Source of the DNA: Floricoccus penangensis
GTDB lineage: Bacteria > Bacillota > Bacilli > Lactobacillales > Streptococcaceae
Reading direction: 5' to 3'
NCBI RefSeq assembly: GCF_001832885.1
Contig: NZ_MKIQ01000026.1
Location: 62,001 to 126,000 of the forward strand
DNA length: 64,000 bases
Both the position numbers and the translations under genes were made by a program. Every line of letters starts with the position of its first letter. Positions within the stretch are counted from its first letter, which is position 1. The notes beneath the pieces are model-generated. The model was not told the origin of the DNA and did not search any database. It was given only the letters and a program-made list of their open reading frames with translations. Below, in pieces: positions 55,079 through 62,501 of the stretch.

Positions 55079-55425
55079 ATGAAAGTAGCCGTAATTGACC
55101 TTGATCTTTCAAAATCTCAAAAAGATGAACTTTTGAGTAAATCACGATATGGCAGTTGGTCAATTTTTAATGTAAAAAAATATACTTCATTTGGCATTGT
55201 ACACAGTGTCCTATATATACTAAAACTATTTGGAATGAAACAGGTCAACCTTTACCAGTATCAACTTACGATTCAAAGGAAGGTGTATTTTATTCTTATC
55301 CTACAATCTTATCAAGAGAAGGAGTAGTTTCAAAAGTTGATTTTCCACTGATGAATGATTTAAACTATAAAGAGGAATTAAAAAAATCTATTAAGCGAAT
55401 TCGTGAAAATAAGTCTACTATATAA
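55079..55425 (+). pseudogene. Decayed gene, C-terminus resembling the lactate/malate dehydrogenase family
   Basis: A start with a good ribosome binding site (GAAGGGAG) opens a frame reading KVAVIDLDLSKSQKDELL and then noise. From about 55190 the meaningful frame is shifted: WNETGQPLPVSTYDSKEG, VFYSYPTILSREGVVSK and DFPLMNDLNYKEELKKSI, ending at TAA 55425. This C-terminus looks like an L-lactate/hydroxyacid dehydrogenase, but only about 115 codons remain of some 300, so most of the gene has been deleted and at least one frameshift has occurred. The parent family is a tentative call. Confidence 0.5.
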
Positions 55426-55475
55426 TTTACATATGTTGTCATAAAAAATTTTGAATGTTGAAATAATCTTTTTGA

Positions 55476-55484
55476 TGGTATGAT
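55476..55484 (+). promoter_or_regulatory. Extended -10 of the first metQ gene
   Basis: TGGTATGAT, with TTGAAA 15 bp further upstream as a poorly spaced -35. The leader is about 25 nt. Confidence 0.5.
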
Positions 55485-55515
55485 AAGTTTAATAAATTTT
55501 AAGGAGCACTTATTC

Positions 55516-56361
55516 ATGAAAAAAAGTAAAATATTTACAGCTATAGTTGCTGCTACTGCATTGCTAACTCTAGCTGCTTGTGGTAATGGAAAATCATCTT
55601 CAAAAACTCAGGACAAGGCAAAGAGCTACAAGGTTGGAGTTGTATCAGATAGTGAGAAAGAAATCTGGAAGAGTGTGGCAGCAGATCTAAAGGAAAAAGA
55701 TGGAATAGATCTTGAAATAAAAGAATTCAGTGACTATAATACGCCAAATGCAGCTCTTGTTGATGGAAGTATTGATTTAAATGCCTTCCAGCATATTGCA
55801 TTTTTAGATGAGTATAATTCGAGTCATAAACAAGATATCGTCTCAATAGGATTTACATATGTCTCTCCATTAGGACTATATTCTAAGAAAGTTAAGGATT
55901 ATAAAGATATCAAGGACGGCGATGAAATTGCTATTCAAAATGATGTAGTTAATTGTGGCCGTGCTTTGCAATTACTTAATGCGATAAATATCATTACTTT
56001 AAAGAGTGATGCACCAGCTTCACCAACTGTAAATGATATTGAGAAGTATAATGTAAAGATTAAGATTACAGAAGTTGATGCCTCTCAAACAGCAACATCA
56101 CTACCAGATGTAGCAGCAGCAACCGTTAATACCAACTATGCTCTTGATGCAGGATTAAAACCTACTAAAGACGCGATTTACCTTGATACTGAACGTTTAA
56201 AAGAAGTTAATGATATTTATAAAAATATCATAGCTGTAAAGCCTGAAAATAAAGATAATCCAGACTTTAAAAAGATTGTTGAAGCATATCAGACTGATAA
56301 GACTGCCGAATTAATAAAGAAAAATTCTGACGGAAATGATATACCAGCTTGGACTAAATAA
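55516..56361 (+). CDS. metQ: MetQ/NlpA-type methionine-binding lipoprotein, copy 1
   Basis: A 281-aa substrate-binding lipoprotein of the NlpA family, with a signal peptide ending in LAAC. Conserved core: YKVGVVSDSEKEIWKSV near residue 42, SDYNTPNAALVDGSIDLNAF (20 residues) near 78, and the C-terminal SDGNDIPAW. Compared with copies 2 and 3, its ligand-pocket segment reads IAIQNDVVNCGRALQLL instead of IAIPNDVTNGGRALQLL, so three normally conserved positions differ. AAGGAG precedes the ATG at 55516; the frame is open to 55480. It has its own promoter and terminator. Confidence 0.9.
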   Translation: MKKSKIFTAIVAATALLTLAACGNGKSSSKTQDKAKSYKVGVVSDSEKEIWKSVAADLKEKDGIDLEIKEFSDYNTPNAALVDGSIDLNAFQHIAFLDEYNSSHKQDIVSIGFTYVSPLGLYSKKVKDYKDIKDGDEIAIQNDVVNCGRALQLLNAINIITLKSDAPASPTVNDIEKYNVKIKITEVDASQTATSLPDVAAATVNTNYALDAGLKPTKDAIYLDTERLKEVNDIYKNIIAVKPENKDNPDFKKIVEAYQTDKTAELIKKNSDGNDIPAWTK

Positions 56362-56372
56362 ATTAGTATGTT

Positions 56373-56405
56373 AAAAAAGGAGGATGCGAAAATTCTCCTT
56401 TTTGT
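56373..56405 (+). terminator. Terminator between metQ copies 1 and 2
   Basis: AAAAAAGGAG/CTCCTTTTT with a 12-nt loop, 12 bp after the stop. Confidence 0.8.
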
Positions 56406-56534
56406 TTTGTTTGCTAAATTTCATTATATGAATATTAAAAGTGCCTATAAAAAAACTTTTGGCCTAGACAAAAAGTTACATGATAAGATGAGTGAGTAGT
56501 CAAAACTACAGAGAAAATTATTGGAGATATAATC

Positions 56535-57383
56535 ATGAAAAAAAGTAAATTATTTACAGGAATTATTGCAGCTGCAACAATATTAACTTTGGTTGCATGT
56601 GGAAACAAGGCGAAAGCAGCAGCTTCGAATAAAGAAGGTGAAAAAGAACGTACATACACAATTGGTGTTGTTTCAGATACTGCCAAACTAACTTGGGATG
56701 AAGTTGCAAAGGTTGTTGAAAAAGATGGTATAAAAATTAAATTAAAGCAATTTAGTGATTACAATACACCTAATGATGCACTAGCAGATGGAAGTATTGA
56801 TTTGAATGCTTTCCAACATATTGCATTTATGGAAAACTATAATAAAGAAAAGAAACAGGATTTGGTTTCTATTGGTTATACATTTGTTTCTCCCTTAGGC
56901 TTATATTCAAATAAAATTAAGGATTATAAAGATATTAAAAATGGAGATAAAATTGCCATTCCAAATGATGTGACAAATGGTGGACGTGCATTGCAATTAT
57001 TAGATGCTATTCAAGTTATTAAATTAAAGGATGACGCACCTAAATCACCGTCAATCAAGGATATTGATAAATATATTAAAGATGTGAAGATTGAAGAACT
57101 AGATGCTTCTCAAACAGCAGCTACACTTCCAGATGTTACGGCTGCTGTTATAAATACAAATTATGCAGTTGATAGTGGCTTAAAGCCTAAAAAAGATGCT
57201 ATATATCTTGATACTGATAATCTTTCTAAGGTAGGAGATATCTACAAAAATATTATTGCAGTTAAGGCAGAAAATAAAGACAATCCAGATTTTGCAAAAA
57301 TTGTAAAAGCATACCAAACTGATAAAACAATCGAAATTTCAGATAAAGAGTCTGATGGTAATGATATACCTGCTTGGAAATAA
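56535..57383 (+). CDS. metQ: MetQ/NlpA-type methionine-binding lipoprotein, copy 2
   Basis: A 282-aa paralogue. Lipobox LVAC; core YTIGVVSDTAKLTWDEV, FSDYNTPNDALADGSIDLNA and pocket segment IAIPNDVTNGGRALQLLDA, which is the canonical methionine-site pattern. The ribosome binding site is GGAG. It ends with SDGNDIPAW like copy 1. It lies between its own terminators, so dosage of each binding protein can be set separately. Confidence 0.93.
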   Translation: MKKSKLFTGIIAAATILTLVACGNKAKAAASNKEGEKERTYTIGVVSDTAKLTWDEVAKVVEKDGIKIKLKQFSDYNTPNDALADGSIDLNAFQHIAFMENYNKEKKQDLVSIGYTFVSPLGLYSNKIKDYKDIKNGDKIAIPNDVTNGGRALQLLDAIQVIKLKDDAPKSPSIKDIDKYIKDVKIEELDASQTAATLPDVTAAVINTNYAVDSGLKPKKDAIYLDTDNLSKVGDIYKNIIAVKAENKDNPDFAKIVKAYQTDKTIEISDKESDGNDIPAWK

Positions 57384-57411
57384 CAGGATTCTAAGTATTC
57401 AGAGATAGAAG

Positions 57412-57437
57412 ATACGGATTAGTTGTTCGTATTTTTC
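57412..57437 (+). terminator. Terminator between metQ copies 2 and 3
   Basis: A short stem ATACG/CGTAT with an 11-nt loop, followed by TTTTC. Weak alone. Confidence 0.55.
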
Positions 57438-57499
57438 TTTTGCCATAAAAAAAATTTAACCCCCTATAAATTATTTTTGCTGCCATATTGTAAATGCCG

Positions 57500-57508
57500 T
57501 GGTATTAT
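57500..57508 (+). promoter_or_regulatory. Extended -10 of the third metQ gene
   Basis: TGGTATTAT, 43 bp before the ATG; the same TGG-extended form as the promoter of copy 1. Confidence 0.5.
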
Positions 57509-57550
57509 ATTCTTACATCGAAAAAAAGAGATATTAAGGAGATTTAATAA

Positions 57551-58387
57551 ATGAAAAAGGGTAAATTAATAACAGGTCTATTTGCAGCAGTAGCCGTTCT
57601 ATCGCTTGCAGCATGTGGGAGCAAAGATTCAAAAAAAGCCGATGGTGACAAAAAAACCTACACTGTTGGTGTAGTATCGGATTCGGCAAAAGAAGTTTGG
57701 GAACAAGTTGTAAAAGATGTTAAAGATGAAGGTATTGATTTAAAAATTAAACAATTTAGTGATTACAATACTCCAAATGATGCTTTAGCAGATGGAAGTA
57801 TTGATTTAAATGCCTTCCAACATATTGCATTCTTAGAAAACTATAATAAAGAAAAAGGTAAAGATTTAACACAAATTGGATTTACACTAATCTCACCACT
57901 AGGTCTATACTCTGATAAATTGAAAGATTATAAAGATATCAAGGATGGAGACAAAATTGCCATTCCAAATGATGTGACAAATGGAGGACGTGCTCTTCAA
58001 TTACTTAACTCTATTGATGTAATTAAGTTGAAATCAGATGCACCAGAGTCGCCAACGGTAAAAGATATTGATACTTATACAAAAAAAGTTGAAATTAAAG
58101 AACTAGATGCTTCTCAAATTCCAGCAGCATTACCAGACGTTGCAGCAGCTGTGATTAATACTAACTACGCTGTTGATGCTGGTCTTAAACCTAAAACAGA
58201 TGCATTGTATTTAGATACTGATAACTTGGATAAAGTTGGAGATATCTACAAAAACGTTATCGCTGTAGATAGTAAAAATAAAGATAAAGAAGACTTCAAG
58301 AAAATTGTAAAAGCTTATCAAACTGATAAAATAGCAGAATTGATTTCTAAAACTTCAGGTGGAAATGATATTCCAGCTTGGAAATAA
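57551..58387 (+). CDS. metQ: MetQ/NlpA-type methionine-binding lipoprotein, copy 3
   Basis: A 278-aa paralogue, the one nearest the ATPase and permease and therefore the likeliest main binding protein. Lipobox LAAC; YTVGVVSDSAKEVWEQV near residue 37; FSDYNTPNDALADGSIDLNA; IAIPNDVTNGGRALQLLNS pocket segment. TTAAGGAG precedes the ATG. A stem-loop lies between its stop and metN, which would favour more binding protein than transporter core. Confidence 0.94.
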   Translation: MKKGKLITGLFAAVAVLSLAACGSKDSKKADGDKKTYTVGVVSDSAKEVWEQVVKDVKDEGIDLKIKQFSDYNTPNDALADGSIDLNAFQHIAFLENYNKEKGKDLTQIGFTLISPLGLYSDKLKDYKDIKDGDKIAIPNDVTNGGRALQLLNSIDVIKLKSDAPESPTVKDIDTYTKKVEIKELDASQIPAALPDVAAAVINTNYAVDAGLKPKTDALYLDTDNLDKVGDIYKNVIAVDSKNKDKEDFKKIVKAYQTDKIAELISKTSGGNDIPAWK

Positions 58388-58395
58388 TATAGTGT

Positions 58396-58423
58396 AAAGG
58401 AGTCTGAGCTCTCAGGCTCCTTT
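58396..58423 (+). terminator. Stem-loop between metQ3 and metN (partial terminator)
   Basis: AAAGGAG-CTGAG pairs with CTCAG-CTCCTTT around a short loop. Only TTTGGCTTTT follows, so it is probably a leaky attenuator within the operon. Confidence 0.65.
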
Positions 58424-58451
58424 GGCTTTTAAATAATAAAGGTGATGGATA

Positions 58452-59468
58452 ATGATTGATTTAAAAAATATAGTTGTAAAGTTTAAGCAAAAGGATAAGG
58501 AATTAGTTGCTGTTGACGACGTTTCAGTAAGAGTTGATAAAGGTGATATCTACGGGATCGTAGGATACTCTGGAGCAGGTAAATCAACTTTGGTTCGTGT
58601 TATAAACTTACTTCAAGTTCCAACAAGTGGAGAAGTAATTGTTGATGGAAAAAATTTAGAAAAACTTAGTAATAAGGAACTTAGAGAAGAACGAAAAAAA
58701 ATAGGTATGATTTTTCAACATTTTAATTTGATGGAGAGTAGAACAATTTATCAAAATGTTGAGTTTCCTTTAAAAGGAAGTGGACTAACAAAGGAAGAAG
58801 AAAGAGTTAAAATTGAACGCCTTCTTGATTTGGTAGGGATTCTAGATAAAAAAGACTACTATCCATCTCAACTTTCTGGAGGTCAAAAACAGCGTGTAGC
58901 TATCGCTCGTGCATTAGCAAATGATCCGAAAATTTTACTATGTGATGAAGCAACTAGTGCTTTGGACCCTAAGACAACACTCTCAATTCTCGAATTACTT
59001 AGAGAAGTTAATGAAGCCCTAGGCATTACAATTGTTATAATCACGCACGAAATGCAGGTAGTAAAAGAAATTTGTAACAAGGTTGCCGTAATGGAAAAGG
59101 GGCGAGTTCTTGAAGATGGTTATGTAATTGATATTTTCAATGAGCCAAGAGAACTTTTGACACAAGATTTTATTAGAACAGCGACACATATTGAGCAAGC
59201 TGAAAAGAAAATTCTTACTTACAATAAGGATGCAGATATATTTGAACTTAAGTTTGCTGGAAATAATACTGTAAACCCCGTGATTATAGAATTATTTAAG
59301 AGATTTGGTATAACAGCTACAATTCTTTACGGAAATATTGAATACTTACAAGATACACCGTTTGGGACTTTATTAGTGAGCTTTGATAAACAGCCAGACT
59401 TAGCCGAAGTATCAGATTATCTTCTAAGTCAAAATGTTAAGATTGAAAAACTAGGAGGCAACAAATGA
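58452..59468 (+). CDS. metN: Methionine ABC transporter ATP-binding protein
   Basis: MetN drives methionine import with MetI. 338 aa: Walker A GYSGAGKSTLVRVI near residue 38, LSGGQKQRVAIARAL near 141, Walker B ILLCDEATSALD near 163, and switch His ITHEMQV near 197. The C-terminal NIL domain (about 255-335; ELFKRFGITATILYGNIE) is the methionine-sensing regulatory domain that inhibits transport when internal methionine is high. The stop overlaps metI by 4 bp. Confidence 0.97.
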   Translation: MIDLKNIVVKFKQKDKELVAVDDVSVRVDKGDIYGIVGYSGAGKSTLVRVINLLQVPTSGEVIVDGKNLEKLSNKELREERKKIGMIFQHFNLMESRTIYQNVEFPLKGSGLTKEEERVKIERLLDLVGILDKKDYYPSQLSGGQKQRVAIARALANDPKILLCDEATSALDPKTTLSILELLREVNEALGITIVIITHEMQVVKEICNKVAVMEKGRVLEDGYVIDIFNEPRELLTQDFIRTATHIEQAEKKILTYNKDADIFELKFAGNNTVNPVIIELFKRFGITATILYGNIEYLQDTPFGTLLVSFDKQPDLAEVSDYLLSQNVKIEKLGGNK

Positions 59469-60148
59469 TAGAAAAATATTTCCCGTATGCAAGCCAACTT
59501 CCTGATGAGTTTGTACAAGCCACTCTTGAAACAGTATATATGGTTGTTATTTCAGCCCTTATTGCAGGTGTTCTTGGTTTATTCTTAGGTATTGTTCTTA
59601 TTCTTACAGGTAAAGATGGATTAAAAGAAAATAAACATGTTTATAATTTTTTGGATAAATTAGTTGATATTGGTCGTAGTATTCCCTTTATTATTTTATT
59701 AGCCGTTATTTTTCCATTTACTAGATTTGTAGTTGGAACAATCGTTGGGACCACTGCGGCTATACCACCATTAGTTGTGGCAACTGTCCCATTTTATGCT
59801 CGTCAGATTCAAAATGCATTATTGGAAGTCGATCCTGGAGTTATTGAAGCTGCGCGTGCTATGGGTGTTAGTGACCTCGGTATAGTCTTTCGTGTATACC
59901 TCAAAGAAGGTCTAGTTCCAATTATTCGAGCATCAAATTTCACAATGATTAGCTTGATAGGATTGACTACTATGGCCGGAGCAGTAGGTGGCGGTGGACT
60001 TGGACAGCTTGCAATATCTAAAGGATACCAAAGATATCACAATGATGTGACTTTTGCTGCCCTAATTATCCTATTAATCTTGGTATTTATTACTCAATTA
60101 ATTGGAAATATTGCCATAAAATTGACAAGTAAAAATAAAAAAAGATAA
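59465..60148 (+). CDS. metI: Methionine ABC transporter permease
   Basis: MetI is the five-helix permease of the methionine importer. 227 aa, with helices at about 20-42, 58-80, 88-110 and later, and the coupling loop EAARAMGVSDLGIVFRVYLK near residue 137. It overlaps metN by 4 bp. It ends the transporter operon; no strong terminator is seen directly after it, and the csRNA-like gene follows about 180 bp on. Confidence 0.96.
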   Translation: MIEKYFPYASQLPDEFVQATLETVYMVVISALIAGVLGLFLGIVLILTGKDGLKENKHVYNFLDKLVDIGRSIPFIILLAVIFPFTRFVVGTIVGTTAAIPPLVVATVPFYARQIQNALLEVDPGVIEAARAMGVSDLGIVFRVYLKEGLVPIIRASNFTMISLIGLTTMAGAVGGGGLGQLAISKGYQRYHNDVTFAALIILLILVFITQLIGNIAIKLTSKNKKR

Positions 60149-60288
60149 TTATATGTTGTGAAATATATTACAGTAAAAGCTTTAAATATTTCAATACTGT
60201 TTTTTAATTATTGAAAAAATAATTGTATTTGTATTACCAAAAAATTGAGAAAAGGTAAACAAAAATAAAAGCCGAAAACAATTGATAT

Positions 60289-60305
60289 TTTAAGGTTTGT
60301 TTAAG
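60289..60305 (+). promoter_or_regulatory. CiaR-type binding site
   Basis: TTTAAG-GTTTG-TTTAAG, an exact direct repeat with 5-nt spacing, 10 nt before a TATACT -10 box (60316-60321). This is the arrangement known at promoters activated by the response regulator CiaR in streptococci. Confidence 0.8.
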
Positions 60306-60327
60306 GTTTAGACCATATACTAAGCGT

Positions 60328-60440
60328 AGCCCTTAAAAAGTCGTATATGCGACTTATCCTACTGATTTAATTATCAGTAAACTTTTCTTTTTCATAAAAC
60401 TCCTTAAATACCCTCGGTTGCGACCGGGGGTATTTATTTT
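60328..60440 (+). ncRNA. csRNA-like small RNA downstream of the CiaR box
   Basis: An approximately 110-nt RNA is predicted from the -10 TATACT (60316-60321) to the terminator at 60406-60440 (AAATACCC-CGGT/ACCG-GGGTATTT). It has two small hairpins (AAGTCG/CGACTT at 60338-60355; ACTGAT/ATCAGT at 60361-60378), then an unpaired TTTCATAAAACTCCTTAA stretch complementary to a ribosome binding site plus start codon (AAGGAG...ATGAAA). Two hairpins, an anti-SD UCCUUAA linker and a terminator is the layout of streptococcal CiaR-dependent csRNAs. It fills the 412-bp gap 60149-60560; the part before 60280 shows only an A/T-rich hairpin candidate. Confidence 0.7.
60406..60440 (+). terminator. Terminator of the csRNA-like RNA
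   Basis: AAATACCC-T-CGGT/ACCG-G-GGGTATTT with a TGCG loop, followed by ATTTT. Confidence 0.88.
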
Positions 60441-60560
60441 GTCTAGAAAATTATTAAATATAGGCATTTTCTTCCTACTATCTATATTATTTATTTTCTT
60501 TTAAATAAAGCAGAAAAAGTTTAAAATATAATTAAAGTAACATTAGAAAGCGAGAGTTTT

Positions 60561-61343
60561 ATGAAATTAACTACTTTAGGATGCTGGGGAGGATATCCCT
60601 ATAGAGATGCTGGAACTACAAGTTTTTTATTAACTAGCGAATCTGGTTTTAATTTATTAATTGATGCCGGAAGTCGTGCAGTAACTGAACTTGAACATGA
60701 ACTTTCTCCCTTACAACTTGATGCTGTAATTATAAGCCATTATCATCAAGATCATATTGCTGATTTAGGAGTTTTACAGCAGTATCGCCAACTTTGGCCT
60801 AAAACTGATCCTGAGTGGGATTCTATGATTTTAGATATTTATGGGCACAATAGAGATGAAGTAAATTTTAAAAATTTAACATTAGCAAATGTTTCTAAAG
60901 GGTATGCTTATGATTATAAAAATGGACAAAAAGTTGGTCCGTTCGATATAACTTTTATTGAGACAGTACATCCCGTTATATGTTATGCCATGAGAATTGT
61001 TGAAAGAAAGACGGGGCAAACTCTAGTATTTACGGGAGATACAGGGTGGTTTGATGATTTGGTTCCATTTACTAAAGGAGCAGATATGTTCTTGGCAGAT
61101 GTTTATTTATTTAAAGGTCAAGAAAAGCATTTTGCACATCTGACAAGCTTTGAAGCAGGTAAGATTGCTAGAGAAGCTGGTGTGAAAAAACTTGTCTTGA
61201 CACACTTACCTCAACATGCACCAGCTCATATTAGTTCTGATAATTATTTAGAAAGCTTAAGAGAAGAAGCTCAGAATGAGGCTGGTACAATTCCAGTTGA
61301 GCTGGCTGAACCACATAAGAAATGGGATTTTAATGATTTCTGA
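60561..61343 (+). CDS. Metallo-beta-lactamase-fold hydrolase (YhfI / RNase Z-like)
   Basis: A 260-aa MBL-fold hydrolase. The metal motif is ISHYHQDHIADLG near residue 59; further ligands lie in FTGDTGWFDDL near 155 and in KLVLTHLPQHAP near 215. It resembles Bacillus YhfI. It lacks the RNase Z insertion (exosite), so tRNA processing is unlikely; the substrate is unknown. The stop overlaps the probable tadA start by 11 bp, so the two are coupled. Confidence 0.85.
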   Translation: MKLTTLGCWGGYPYRDAGTTSFLLTSESGFNLLIDAGSRAVTELEHELSPLQLDAVIISHYHQDHIADLGVLQQYRQLWPKTDPEWDSMILDIYGHNRDEVNFKNLTLANVSKGYAYDYKNGQKVGPFDITFIETVHPVICYAMRIVERKTGQTLVFTGDTGWFDDLVPFTKGADMFLADVYLFKGQEKHFAHLTSFEAGKIAREAGVKKLVLTHLPQHAPAHISSDNYLESLREEAQNEAGTIPVELAEPHKKWDFNDF

Positions 61344-61815
61344 TATTCAAATTTTTACAGAAGATGAAAAAAAATATTTTATGCAAGAGGCACTAAAAGA
61401 GGCACAGAAGGCATATGAGAATGAGGAAGTTCCTATCGGAGCAGTGATTGTGAAAGATAAAGAAATTATTGCCCGAAGTTTTAACCAACGAGAGCTTCAA
61501 CAAAGAGCAGTAGATCACGCTGAAGTTTGTGTTATTAATTTGGCAAATGAATATGTTGGAAATTGGAGACTGACAGATTGTGCGATGTTTGTAACTATTG
61601 AGCCTTGCGTAATGTGTGCAGGAGCTATTGGGCTTGCTCGTATTCCCCAGATTTATTTTGGTGCTACAAATGCTAAATTTGGTGCAGTTTCCTCGCTCTA
61701 TCAAATTCTTGGAGATAGCAGGCTAAATCATCGTGTACAGGTTGAATCGGGGATCTTACAAGAGGAGTGTAGTAAAATAATGCAAATGTTTTTTAAGGCT
61801 AGACGAAAAAATTAG
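61333..61815 (+). CDS. tadA: tRNA-specific adenosine deaminase
   Basis: TadA converts the wobble adenosine of tRNA-Arg(ACG) to inosine. The 160-aa product has the zinc and proton-shuttle motif DHAEVCVI (HAE near 61) and EPCVMCAGA (PCxxC near 92), with a typical N-terminal segment EEVPIGAVIVKD. The frame is open to 61276, but homologues begin a few residues before FMQEAL; the ATG at 61333 fits best. The next feature is the SRP RNA, the same neighbour as in streptococci. Confidence 0.95.
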   Translation: MISDIQIFTEDEKKYFMQEALKEAQKAYENEEVPIGAVIVKDKEIIARSFNQRELQQRAVDHAEVCVINLANEYVGNWRLTDCAMFVTIEPCVMCAGAIGLARIPQIYFGATNAKFGAVSSLYQILGDSRLNHRVQVESGILQEECSKIMQMFFKARRKN

Positions 61816-61819
61816 AGTA

Positions 61820-61828
61820 TGTTATAAT
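61820..61828 (+). promoter_or_regulatory. Extended -10 promoter of the SRP RNA gene
   Basis: TGTTATAAT, with the RNA predicted to begin about 7 nt later at 61835. Confidence 0.8.
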
Positions 61829-61834
61829 ACTTTT

Positions 61835-61912
61835 TGGGGCAATATTTTGTTTATGAAGCGTGTCAGGACCTGACGGTAGCAGCACTAAGTAGGCAAGGTA
61901 TGTGCCCTTTTT
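61835..61912 (+). ncRNA. ffs: Signal recognition particle RNA, small 4.5S type
   Basis: The apical domain that binds Ffh is clear: GTCAGGACCTGACGGTAGCAGC at 61862-61882 holds the symmetric and asymmetric internal loops. The ends GGGGC(A) and (T)GTGCCC pair, and a T-run follows. At about 75 nt it is the short form found in Lactobacillales rather than the 270-nt Bacillus type. It works with Ffh and with FtsY (encoded at 31.5 kb). Confidence 0.95.
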
Positions 61913-61927
61913 TGATTTTATTTGAAA

Positions 61928-61957
61928 ATAAAAAAAAGCCAACTCATGTTAGCTTTT
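61928..61957 (-). terminator. Terminator of yueI
   Basis: On the minus strand AAAAGCTAAC/GTTGGCTTTT with loop ATGA and a T-run of about eleven; 15 bp after the stop. Confidence 0.85.
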
Positions 61958-61971
61958 CTATTAATAGAGAG

Positions 61972-62424
61972 TTAGCCGAAGATTTTCTTCCACAAGCTTT
62001 CTTTTTTCTTTTTTATTGTTTCCCTTGTAGTAAGGATATCCTTGTACTGGTCATAAATATCACAATGATCAATGTTAACAGCTTTATCTGTATGTATTAT
62101 TATTCCAAATACAGTAGATTCCAAAGGTTCAGCGACAATTGTGACTGCAGCATTATGGTCTTTTGCTTTTTTTACATAGACCATACTTATATCATCTGGT
62201 AATGTCCCATTGATTTTTACTGTGATATCGTCATACTTGCTTTGAATATCCTCAAGGATTTTATCAAACGATGAAAGAACCTCCTTCTTCATACAATCAT
62301 CGTAGGTTATGATAAGAATGACTCTTTCGCGAAAGGTATTAAGATATTTTCTTTGTTCATCTGGGTTAAAGCGATGCTCGCCGTTTGCAGCCATATCAAT
62401 TCTATTTTTTAAATTCGTTTCCAT
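61972..62424 (-). CDS. yueI: YueI family protein (DUF1694)
   Basis: A 150-aa cytoplasmic protein of the YueI family, conserved in Firmicutes and of unknown function. Recognisable parts are GEHRFNPDEQRKYLNTFRERV at the N-terminus and SMVYVKKAKDHNAAVTIVAE in the centre (each about 20 residues). The frame opens at 62496, but homologues start near METNLKNRID, and the ATG at 62424 has an extended -10 box ending 6 nt before it, so the transcript may be leaderless. It faces the SRP RNA gene and has its own terminator. Confidence 0.85.
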   Translation of the reverse strand: METNLKNRIDMAANGEHRFNPDEQRKYLNTFRERVILIITYDDCMKKEVLSSFDKILEDIQSKYDDITVKINGTLPDDISMVYVKKAKDHNAAVTIVAEPLESTVFGIIIHTDKAVNIDHCDIYDQYKDILTTRETIKKKKESLWKKIFG

Positions 62425-62430
62425 ACCTGC

Positions 62431-62439
62431 ATTATAACA
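62431..62439 (-). promoter_or_regulatory. Extended -10 giving a probable leaderless yueI transcript
   Basis: On the minus strand TGTTATAAT ends 6 nt before the ATG at 62424; no convincing Shine-Dalgarno sequence fits in the GCAGGT between them. Confidence 0.55.
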
Positions 62440-62501
62440 AATATGGTAGAATAATACTAGAAACTGAGTTTTCTGTAGCATATAGAAGGGTACCAAATTA
62501 T

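Noticed and set aside
61834-62202. Protein-coding frame over the SRP RNA
   Set aside because: The sequence is explained by the SRP RNA and by the reverse strand of yueI; the translated product has no family features.
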